DNA of 39,208 nucleotides from Oscillospiraceae bacterium (lineage in GTDB: Bacteria; Bacillota; Clostridia; Oscillospirales; WRJC01). The notes beneath the pieces were generated by a model. It worked only from the letters and a program-made list of their open reading frames with translations. It had not been told where the DNA came from and did no database searches. Below, one piece after another: positions 17,404 through 24,413 of this stretch. Location: positions 1 to 39,208 of the forward strand of contig WQYZ01000019.1 of the NCBI GenBank assembly GCA_009780985.1, read 5' to 3'. The position numbers and the translations under genes are program-made. The first letter of the stretch is position 1; each line of letters opens with the position of its first letter.

Positions 17404-19887
17404 TTACAACATTTTGGAAATAATCTCGTCAATCCAATCGGGACCTAAAAACGGAGCAAGACTTTTTAGGCGTTTCATATCAACTTTGCCGCTGCTTGTG
17501 ATACGGCGCACAAGGACTTCTTTGCTCAAAAACGGCGCAAGCGCTTTTATTTTTTCAAAATCTTCGTCCCCGTCGAGGTCTTCCGCAATAATTTCAAGCG
17601 CTTCCTGACTTAAATACGGCGCGAGTGTTTTAACTGTATTGAAATCTCCTTTGCCTGACGCTTTGAGCGCTAATTTATCGATGGCTTCTTTGCTTAAAAA
17701 TTTAGCAATTTCTTTTATTTTGCCGAAGTTGTCAGTTTCGATAAGCTTGTCCACAAGTTTGTCGAGCGTTTCTTTTTTCGCAAACGGAGCAATCGCAATT
17801 ATATCGTCGAAAGAAACGGTACTGTCATTTGCTTTATCTTCAATCAATTCAATTCGTAAATCGTATAATCTGACATGAGCGTTTTTATTTCTGGGGTCGC
17901 TTTCAGCCGCGTCTACCCATAATCTGACATACCTGCCAGTTTGCGGTTCGAATGTTTTAATATAAATAGAAGACTGGTCATTTGTTTCGCGGTTAAATTC
18001 TTTCCAGTTAATTTTATTGTCGCTGATTTCAAATCTCCACGCAGACGCATCCATTCTCTTATTCCCTTTATCTCCCTGATTTCCATTTCCTTCGCTTGCT
18101 TTAATTAGTCTTAGATGATTGAATGTTTTTGCTTCTCCGAAATCTATTATTATCCAGTGCGGATCGGACATTCGCTTGTCATGATTATATTTGCTTTGAA
18201 CATACCATTTTGTTTTCAAACTGCCATCAATAAGACTACGCTCATTATCACCGCAACAGTAATCGCATTTTGCATTTTTGCAGAAATTTATAATATTTCC
18301 GCTTTCATCGCACGTCCCGATTTGCAAATCATGCAACGTAACTTCATGATAATGATTTTCCGGATTGCTTCCCCCGGCATCTACAGACAGTTTGACATAT
18401 CTTCCTGAAACCGGTTCAAATCCTTTTTTATAAATCGCTGACTTTTCGTTTGTTTCACGGTTAAATTCAATCCAATTATCTCTGTCATTGCTTACTTCAA
18501 AATGCCAAGCCGAAGCGTCGCGGTTTGTATCGCCCGTATCGTTTCTATGGGAATATCCTTCGCTACATTTAACCATTTTTACATAGTTAAATTTTTTAAC
18601 CTCGCCAAAATCAACTATTGCCCAATGAGGCTGAAAAACGTGTCTGGCATCTGCGCACCATTTTGTTTTTAAATCAGGGTCGTCGTCGATAAGATATTCG
18701 GCGCGCTCGTCGTCGTTGTGCTGGCAGCAGAACGAATCTATTTTCGCGCCCTCGCAGAAATTTATATTATAGCCGTGTTCGCGTCTTTTCCTGCGCCTTT
18801 CAAGCCTTTCCGCATTTTCTTCGGGAGATACCGCTTCGGGGATTCTGACGTTGATTTTCGATATATTGACTTCGGGAGCGCGTGGAATATTAACTTCGGT
18901 ACTTGTATTAAAATTAATGAATCCGGGAAGATTTTTTAATTGATTTATAATATCTTCGTCCACCGTATTGTTTTCGATTTCCTCAATTTCCTCGCGTATG
19001 CCGTCAATTTCCTCGTTCATATTGTCAATCGCGTCGTTGAGTTCGTCAATTTTATCGTTATATTCGTCGATTTTATCATTGATTCGGTCTTCTTCCTCGC
19101 ATTTTTTGTCTTCCAATTCGTCAATTTTTTCCTGGATTCCGTCGATTTTTTCTTGAATTTCATCGCGCATTTCTTCAAGCCGTTCACGGGTTGCATCGTT
19201 TATATTATCGCCGTCCATTTTTTCGTCGATGTTGTTGGCGGTATCTTCAAAACGGCTCCGTTTTTCTTCGAGCACTCGGATTTTTTCGTCTATTTTTTCG
19301 TTGGATTCGTTGACTTTGCCGTCTCTTTCCTGAATTAAACGTTCGCAATCTTTTATTTTAAATTCGCAATCTTTTATTTTAAATTCGCAATCTTTTATTT
19401 TAAATTCAATCTCTTTTATTTTGCCCTCTTTTTCCAAAACGGCGTAATTGAATTTCTTTTGCGGGATATTTAAACTGTCGGCTACAGGCGGATTTATCGG
19501 AACTTCAGGGATTTCTGTAATTTCCGGGGCTTCTGTAACAGGCAAAAGTTCCGGCTTGGGAGCTATAAGTTCTTTTGTCTCATTTATTTTATTGATAAGC
19601 TCATTTTTCTGCAAATTTATTTCTTTAATTTTTTCTGTAACTGTATTCCTCACTTCGGCGATTTTTTCTTTTGTCTCGTCCGATATGCCGTCGATTTCGT
19701 TTTTGCTTTCTAAATCGCTCAGAGTATTTTCAAGTTCCTGTATTTTTGATTCATAGCTTTCAATCCGTCGTTCATCTTCTTCGATTTTTTTGTTCAACTC
19801 CTCGACAATTTTTTCATCTTCTTCAATTTCGGAATTAAATTTTTCAATTTCTGATTCATCGTTTAAAATATCGTTCTCGTTATTCAT
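17404..19887 (-). CDS. Large cytoplasmic coiled-coil protein with two discoidin (F5/8 type C) domains and C-terminal helical repeats
   Basis: An 827-residue protein from ATG 19887. Residues of about 5-110 and 155-315 are charged coiled coils, separated by a Pro-rich stretch (about 111-140). Three EFKIKDC heptads lie at 162-181. Two F5/8-type-C-like domains follow (about 373-525 and 533-685), each starting INFC..AK and carrying HWAIVDFGE or HWIIIDFGE, DASAW-FE-S and GRYV-L-VDA. The last 130 residues are about five units of 28-30 residues of the pattern IK-LAPFLSKEALD-L. There is no signal peptide or membrane segment, unusual for discoidin domains, which mostly bind glycans or lipids outside cells. 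I cannot name a function. A TTG at 19908 in frame would overlap the regulator's stop; AAAGGA favours a downstream ATG. Confidence 0.75.
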   Translation of the reverse strand: MNNENDILNDESEIEKFNSEIEEDEKIVEELNKKIEEDERRIESYESKIQELENTLSDLESKNEIDGISDETKEKIAEVRNTVTEKIKEINLQKNELINKINETKELIAPKPELLPVTEAPEITEIPEVPINPPVADSLNIPQKKFNYAVLEKEGKIKEIEFKIKDCEFKIKDCEFKIKDCERLIQERDGKVNESNEKIDEKIRVLEEKRSRFEDTANNIDEKMDGDNINDATRERLEEMRDEIQEKIDGIQEKIDELEDKKCEEEDRINDKIDEYNDKIDELNDAIDNMNEEIDGIREEIEEIENNTVDEDIINQLKNLPGFINFNTSTEVNIPRAPEVNISKINVRIPEAVSPEENAERLERRRKRREHGYNINFCEGAKIDSFCCQHNDDERAEYLIDDDPDLKTKWCADARHVFQPHWAIVDFGEVKKFNYVKMVKCSEGYSHRNDTGDTNRDASAWHFEVSNDRDNWIEFNRETNEKSAIYKKGFEPVSGRYVKLSVDAGGSNPENHYHEVTLHDLQIGTCDESGNIINFCKNAKCDYCCGDNERSLIDGSLKTKWYVQSKYNHDKRMSDPHWIIIDFGEAKTFNHLRLIKASEGNGNQGDKGNKRMDASAWRFEISDNKINWKEFNRETNDQSSIYIKTFEPQTGRYVRLWVDAAESDPRNKNAHVRLYDLRIELIEDKANDSTVSFDDIIAIAPFAKKETLDKLVDKLIETDNFGKIKEIAKFLSKEAIDKLALKASGKGDFNTVKTLAPYLSQEALEIIAEDLDGDEDFEKIKALAPFLSKEVLVRRITSSGKVDMKRLKSLAPFLGPDWIDEIISKML
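19342..19404. repeat. 21-bp tandem repeat (three copies) in the coiled-coil gene
   Basis: Units begin at 19342, 19363 and 19384 and each encodes one heptad (KIKDCEF). The copies are identical over most of their length, so the expansion looks recent. Period and effect are the same as in the unrelated gene at 13883-14245. Confidence 0.85.
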
Positions 19888-19904
19888 ATTATTTTTCATT
19901 CCTT

Positions 19905-20267
19905 TCAATCTTTTTTGTTATAATTAATAATTATTTCGTTGACTTTTTCGACAACGCTGTTTAAATATTCGATAATTTCAGCGTCTTTGTTTTTTTCGCG
20001 TTTTTTCTTTTTTACTATGTTGACGTTTTCAATGATTTCGTCGAATCCTTTGAAATCGTCGCTGTCAGCCGATAAAATTTTATCCGTGGTGGTTTTCAGG
20101 AGAGCCGCGAGTTTTGGCAGCATAGATATGTCAGGCATACTTTCGCCCCGTTCCCAGTTGCTGACCGCCTGATGACTGACGCCGAGTTCTTCCGCCAATT
20201 TCTGCTGTGTGTATTTTCTTGCTTTTCTGAGTATCATTATGTATGCCCCGACTTTCTTATTGAACAT
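19905..20267 (-). CDS. XRE-family regulator with C-terminal helix
   Basis: A 120-residue protein from ATG 20267, which follows a near-perfect AGGGAGGT site. Residues of about 5-65 are an XRE helix-turn-helix (VGAYIMILRKARKYTQQKLA, ELGVSHQAVSNWERGESMPDISMLPKLAALL). The rest is a basic and then amphipathic helix (KKKKREKNKDAEIIEYLN) that may dimerise or contact the partner protein. The frame is open up to 20339, but that stretch is a long hairpin in the leader, so the longer start is unlikely. The coiled-coil/discoidin gene begins about 17 bases after its stop, so the two form one operon. Confidence 0.82.
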   Translation of the reverse strand: MFNKKVGAYIMILRKARKYTQQKLAEELGVSHQAVSNWERGESMPDISMLPKLAALLKTTTDKILSADSDDFKGFDEIIENVNIVKKKKREKNKDAEIIEYLNSVVEKVNEIIINYNKKD

Positions 20268-20284
20268 CTTGACCTCCCTATAAC

Positions 20285-20337
20285 GAACTTGTTGAAAATT
20301 CGACAAATGAAATTTGTCAGAATTTTCTATCAAGTTC
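20285..20337 (-). promoter_or_regulatory. Leader hairpin just upstream of the XRE ribosome binding site
   Basis: Three nested arm pairs are exact inverted repeats: GAACTTG (285-291) with CAAGTTC (331-337), GAAAATTC (294-301) with GAATTTTC (320-327), and GACAAAT (302-308) with ATTTGTC (312-318), around a three-base loop. The RNA stem has 22 pairs and sits a few bases from the ribosome binding site. It may shape translation, or the inner GACAAAT palindrome may be a DNA operator. Confidence 0.6.
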
Positions 20338-20363
20338 ATTTACTTTATTGCGCCTGTTGTTGC

Positions 20364-20413
20364 AAACAACTTCTGCTTATTCCGTCCGCAGACGGAATTG
20401 CGCGAAGTTGTTT
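20364..20413 (-). promoter_or_regulatory. Second leader hairpin at the transcription start of the XRE operon
   Basis: AAACAACTTC (364-373) and GAAGTTGTTT (404-413) are exact inverted repeats enclosing ATTCCGTC (379-386) and GACGGAAT (391-398), with a CGCA loop. The structure begins at or next to the predicted transcription start, so the mRNA would start with a stable stem-loop. Confidence 0.55.
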
Positions 20414-20415
20414 AT

Positions 20416-20444
20416 ATTGTACATGAAATTTTTCTGAAATTCAA
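20416..20444 (-). promoter_or_regulatory. Sigma-A promoter for the XRE/coiled-coil operon
   Basis: On the minus strand TTGAAT (439-444) and TACAAT (416-421) are exactly 17 bases apart. Transcription would begin near 20409, giving a structured leader of about 140 nt. The TTCAAG...CTTGAA inverted repeat at about 20440-20460 overlaps the -35 box. Confidence 0.7.
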
Positions 20445-20476
20445 GCAATTATTACTTGAATTTTCTTGAAAAGCAG

Positions 20477-20503
20477 AAAAATGCAAGCGTCGCTTGCATT
20501 TTT
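20477..20503 (-). terminator. Intrinsic terminator after the beta-helix gene
   Basis: AAAAATGCAAGC (477-488) and GCTTGCATTTTT (492-503) form a 12-bp stem with a tiny loop and an A/T run on both sides. It ends transcription of the minus-strand gene at 20516-22978 and insulates the XRE operon promoter. Confidence 0.75.
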
Positions 20504-20515
20504 ATAAAATTTTTA

Positions 20516-22978
20516 TTATTTCGTCCAGTTAAATTTTATGTCAGCCGTTGCATTTTTGCCGGCGCTTATTTTGATTGACTCGCCGTTTTCGCCGCGCGGC
20601 GTCATATTCGCGTATATATCGGCTTTTCCGCCCTCTATTAAAACATTGTCTTTGTTTTTATAAAAATACGCTCCGGCAAGTTTTAGATACCCGCCTTTGA
20701 CTGTCACTCCTGTTTTGCCTTGTTCTACAAAATTCGCCTGTGATATTTCCATACGCCCGTTTTCCACAACTACGGCATAATCGGGAGCTCCCCACAAAAG
20801 AGAGTTGTGAAGCCGTACATTTCCGCACGCCGTATCCGAGGCGTGAATGTATATCCGTGTTTCAGGCGACTCGATTGTCACGAGTTCTGTGTTTACCATG
20901 TCAATATCGCAGTCGCCGTCGATTCTCATGCCTTTTTCGCCGCCGTCTGTGCCATGACCGATAAACTTGCCTTTTGTGCCTTTGCCGTTTTGCGAATTAA
21001 AATACAATCCGTTCAGCGCGGCGAATACAAATGTATTAAACACGTGAATATTTTCGTTATAGCCGAATGAAAATGCGTTAAGATATTTGATTTGATTATG
21101 CCAGAAACTGCGCCATGTATTATTTCCCGGATCATTCGGCAGACTGCTTCTGAACCAGTAATGCGGATTGTACTGCACGTTTTCAATCCAGCCCTCTCCC
21201 GGGTTATTCCCTGCGTAAATCCCGCACTTTATCGGTGCGCCGGATATATATGATATATAGAAATCTTTGCAGTTAAACTCTGCGCCGAGCCATGAATTTA
21301 CAAATACTGTATCGATAAGATAACATCTCTCGCCGACTGCACGGACGCTCCACGGATATTCGACGGGATTTACAGGATCCTGTTCGGGATAGTGAATCAC
21401 AACCCCGCGAAGTCCGCTGTTTTTTTGCATAGTAATAAACGGCGTTCCGGCTTCGTTTCCCTTGCTCCCATACGGCTGGAGAACGCTTCCGCCGCCCATT
21501 GTATGGCACGGCACATGAAACACTCCGCGAAGTTCCACACCTGTCGGGATTGTTATATACGCATCAAATCTGTACCACCCCGCCGGAACATACACAATTC
21601 CTCCGGTTTTCGCGGCTTCGTCGAGAACTTTTTGAAAAATCCGCGTGTTGTCGAAAACTCCGTCGCCGACCGCTCCGAAATCTTTGACGTTATATAAATT
21701 GTCGGATTCCGGCTTCGTTTTGAACGGATATTTTTTATGCCCTCCGCGAGGCAACTTGGGAATATTAATTTTTTCAGGACTGAGTAAAAGATTTTTATGC
21801 TTGGAAACGTTTATATTTTCGCCGCAGCCTAAAATCTGTGTCCCGCCCATATTTTCGCCGTAAATCAGATTTACCGGGTGTATTTGCTGAAATTCGCAAT
21901 TTATAAAAGATAAACCGCCGTTTTCCTGAACTGTTCCATTGCGTTTATCAAACGAACAATCAACGAACGATAACTGTCCTGACCCTTTATGCCAAATACA
22001 GAATAAAAATTCGCCGGAAATATCCACTTTGTTAAACTGCGCGACTGTTGTAAATGTTTCATCGGTTAAAATCGCGTTTACAGTTTTAAAATCGCTTGTG
22101 ATTTTTGAATCAGACAGCGCAACGCCGTATGGATTTACATTAACTAAATGTATGCCGACTTTGCAGTTGTGGATATGTACGGACGACAACTGCGTATTTG
22201 GTCCGCTGTCTTTCATTGATGTTACACGAAATCCCGTTTTACAGCCCTCGATATAAATGTCGTAGCCGTATTCCCAGTCCGAACGCGCCATAAACACGCC
22301 GACCGCGTTGTTGTATATATAATCGCGCAGGGATTTTTTTTGGCTTTCGCCGAGATTCAAAAACTTTTCGCAGTATTCGGGCGAAATTTTAAGTCCCTGC
22401 ATACGTCCTATATCCGTCGTCATATCCATAAATACGCCGGTATGAAGCGGCGAAATATACACGTCGCGTATATAATGCAGTTCGTTTGCGTCCGGTCCGC
22501 ACGATATGCCGACATACGGATTGACTAAAGTCACATTCTGTACAGTCATACTGTCAATGCCGTGCTGTTTTATCGCCGGCGAATACGGGATAGGATTTGT
22601 TATAAGTTGTTCGGGATAATAAACTGTCATATTTACAATGCCTGTGCAGGCGTCCATTAAAATCTGCGGATTGTCAGAATCTCTACCGAAGTAACAGCAC
22701 AAAACCGTGCCTTTACCGTACTCTTTGCTGTTCGGCGGCGCGTAATCGCCGAGTAAAGTCACAGCCGTTTTAATTTCGAGCTGTTTCTCTAACTTATACC
22801 GCCCCTCCGGAAGATAAACCGCTCCCCCGCCCTCTTCATGGCATAAATTTATTGCCTGCTGTATTTTGTCAGTCATATCCGTTTCACCGGTTAAATCGGG
22901 TGAAAAGCCGGTAATATCGACATTTGCGACCGCAGAACCTGAATCGCAGTATTTATTGCGTACAAGTTTTATACCCAT
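20516..22978 (-). CDS. Double right-handed beta-helix protein (pectate lyase superfamily-like), no signal peptide
   Basis: An 820-residue protein with two pectate-lyase-3/GH28-like beta-helix halves. The first starts near residue 20-75 (DMTDKIQQAINLCHEEGGGAVYLPEGRYKLE then VTLLGDY). The second starts near residue 430 (YNVKDFGAVGDGVFDNTRIF, EAAKTGGIVYVPAGWYRFDAYITIPTGVELRG). Turn-rich repeats such as SVHIHNCKVGIHLVNVNPYG fill the rest. Such proteins bind or cleave polysaccharides. The N-terminus MGIKLVRNKYCDSGSAVANV has no signal peptide, so it may act in the cytoplasm or leave by another route. Catalytic residues cannot be assigned by eye. GGGAG precedes the ATG. Confidence 0.78.
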   Translation of the reverse strand: MGIKLVRNKYCDSGSAVANVDITGFSPDLTGETDMTDKIQQAINLCHEEGGGAVYLPEGRYKLEKQLEIKTAVTLLGDYAPPNSKEYGKGTVLCCYFGRDSDNPQILMDACTGIVNMTVYYPEQLITNPIPYSPAIKQHGIDSMTVQNVTLVNPYVGISCGPDANELHYIRDVYISPLHTGVFMDMTTDIGRMQGLKISPEYCEKFLNLGESQKKSLRDYIYNNAVGVFMARSDWEYGYDIYIEGCKTGFRVTSMKDSGPNTQLSSVHIHNCKVGIHLVNVNPYGVALSDSKITSDFKTVNAILTDETFTTVAQFNKVDISGEFLFCIWHKGSGQLSFVDCSFDKRNGTVQENGGLSFINCEFQQIHPVNLIYGENMGGTQILGCGENINVSKHKNLLLSPEKINIPKLPRGGHKKYPFKTKPESDNLYNVKDFGAVGDGVFDNTRIFQKVLDEAAKTGGIVYVPAGWYRFDAYITIPTGVELRGVFHVPCHTMGGGSVLQPYGSKGNEAGTPFITMQKNSGLRGVVIHYPEQDPVNPVEYPWSVRAVGERCYLIDTVFVNSWLGAEFNCKDFYISYISGAPIKCGIYAGNNPGEGWIENVQYNPHYWFRSSLPNDPGNNTWRSFWHNQIKYLNAFSFGYNENIHVFNTFVFAALNGLYFNSQNGKGTKGKFIGHGTDGGEKGMRIDGDCDIDMVNTELVTIESPETRIYIHASDTACGNVRLHNSLLWGAPDYAVVVENGRMEISQANFVEQGKTGVTVKGGYLKLAGAYFYKNKDNVLIEGGKADIYANMTPRGENGESIKISAGKNATADIKFNWTK

Positions 22979-23001
22979 AAAAACATTCTCCCATTATTTA
23001 A

Positions 23002-24096
23002 TTATTCCGCAGGTTCAATTTCATAATCGAGCGAGCCGAGATTATATTTTACAAGCTTATCAAGCTGAACATACGGGTCTTTTCCGTGCAGACGCTGGAA
23101 TAAGTGCCCTTCTGTTCCCATTTCGTGACCCCTCGGTATCCCTGCTTCTATCAGATTTTCGTTCTTTATTGCGTCAATCGACGCTTTTTCAACCGCGACA
23201 ATATCGTCGCTTGCCATTATGCCTATATCCGGCACAAGCGACGGAGTTGTAAGCCCCCAACAATCGCATAAAGCCGTTATTGAAGTTAAAACGTTTATGT
23301 GATAATAATTGCCATTGTCAAATGTGTCAAGCACCTCTTTTGTGCAGATTGCCATTCCTTCCTGGAAATCTTCATAATTGTTGCCGCTCAGCGTCAAAGC
23401 TCCTGTCGGACAGACTTTAATGCAGTGCTGACAAAGAGTGCAGTTGTGAAAAAATATATCGTAATTGTCTCCGTCAAACCTGTTGGCATGATGATTGCAC
23501 GCTTGTATACACTGTTCGCAATGCGTGCATTTTTCTTTATCCCATTCGATGCCGCCCTCAAGAGAATGTAAATCCCCGCGTGTTCTGTCCGTGACGCAGC
23601 CCATCGCAATGTTTTTTACAGCACCGCCGAATCCACAGGCTCCGTGACCTTTTACATGAGAGAAGTTAATCAGAAAATCCGCGTCGTTTATAAGACCCGA
23701 AACATCAATATGCTTCAGCTTTTTAAAATCGACGTCCCGGGTATAAAAATACTTGCCGAAAAACCCTGCGCCCTCTAATATTTCACAGCCGAGATTAGAC
23801 GCAGTATATCCGCGTTCTTCCGGATGTCTGCCGTTAATATAATGGTCCGTGATAAAACATCTTGCGCCGGAATTTTTTACGTAATCAACTAATATTCTGA
23901 CAAATACCGGCGGAATAGTGCTGAAACTCAGCCCTGAGCCTACATGCATTTTAATCGCGACGCTTTTCTCTTTTATCCTTTCAGATAAATTGCTGCTTTC
24001 CAAAAGTCTTTTAAATTTAGCCGGGAGTGTTTCATTTGCGTCCCAATGAGCATATGCCATAGATGAAAATTTTACTTTTGATTTTGATTTTGACAT
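23002..24096 (-). CDS. DUF362-family protein with 2x[4Fe-4S] ferredoxin domain
   Basis: A 364-residue protein. The N-terminal and middle parts match DUF362 (VAIKMHVGSGLSFSTIPPVF, CFITDHYINGRHPEERGYT, DADFLINFSHVKGHGACGFGGAVKNIAMGC). Residues of about 190-240 are a two-cluster ferredoxin with CTHCEQCIQAC and CTLCQHCIKVCPTG. DUF362 iron-sulphur proteins are widespread in anaerobes and their reaction is mostly unknown; a role as electron carrier or redox enzyme is inferred. AGGAGG precedes the ATG. It lies 23 bases upstream of the beta-helix gene on the same strand, so the two may be co-transcribed. Confidence 0.88.
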   Translation of the reverse strand: MSKSKSKVKFSSMAYAHWDANETLPAKFKRLLESSNLSERIKEKSVAIKMHVGSGLSFSTIPPVFVRILVDYVKNSGARCFITDHYINGRHPEERGYTASNLGCEILEGAGFFGKYFYTRDVDFKKLKHIDVSGLINDADFLINFSHVKGHGACGFGGAVKNIAMGCVTDRTRGDLHSLEGGIEWDKEKCTHCEQCIQACNHHANRFDGDNYDIFFHNCTLCQHCIKVCPTGALTLSGNNYEDFQEGMAICTKEVLDTFDNGNYYHINVLTSITALCDCWGLTTPSLVPDIGIMASDDIVAVEKASIDAIKNENLIEAGIPRGHEMGTEGHLFQRLHGKDPYVQLDKLVKYNLGSLDYEIEPAE

Positions 24097-24413
24097 TAAA
24101 ATAATCCTCCTGAAATTATAAACTATAATATTTTATATAATAAAATTTTTATTATCGACACATAAAATTTTAGAACAAATTGAAAGAACAAATATTGTGA
24201 AATATAATATTAATATATTTTTCATAAAAAATCCTTATTGCATACAATACAATTATCATTTTATATTATATAATAATTGTAAAATAATACAAGCGTTCTT
24301 ATTGATATTTTTGACGTTATCTCAAAATTTTCTATAGTTTTATTGTAATATTTATTTATGTTACAATAATTTTATTAATAAATTATAAATTTATATGAAA
24401 GAGAGAAAAAACA
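24097..24413. other. 317-bp AT-rich divergent intergenic region
   Basis: No reading frame or RNA gene is visible. It separates the DUF362 gene (minus) from the GH38 gene (plus) and holds the promoter at 24311-24338. The minus-strand side has several TATAAT-like stretches but none with a good -35, so its promoter is not assigned. Confidence 0.6.
24311..24338 (+). promoter_or_regulatory. Sigma-A promoter for the GH38 gene cluster
   Basis: TTGACG (311-316) and TATAGT (333-338) are 16 bases apart, giving a leader of about 70 nt before the ATG at 24414. No catabolite-repression (cre) box could be recognised nearby. Confidence 0.5.

Noticed and set aside
18940-19338. 132-codon hydrophobic plus-strand frame
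   Set aside because: It is the reverse reading of a Glu/Lys/Asp-rich coiled coil, which always gives Phe/Val/Ile-rich shadows.
20268-20339. N-terminal extension of the second XRE regulator
   Set aside because: The stretch is a leader hairpin, and AGGGAGGT sits correctly before the ATG at 20267.
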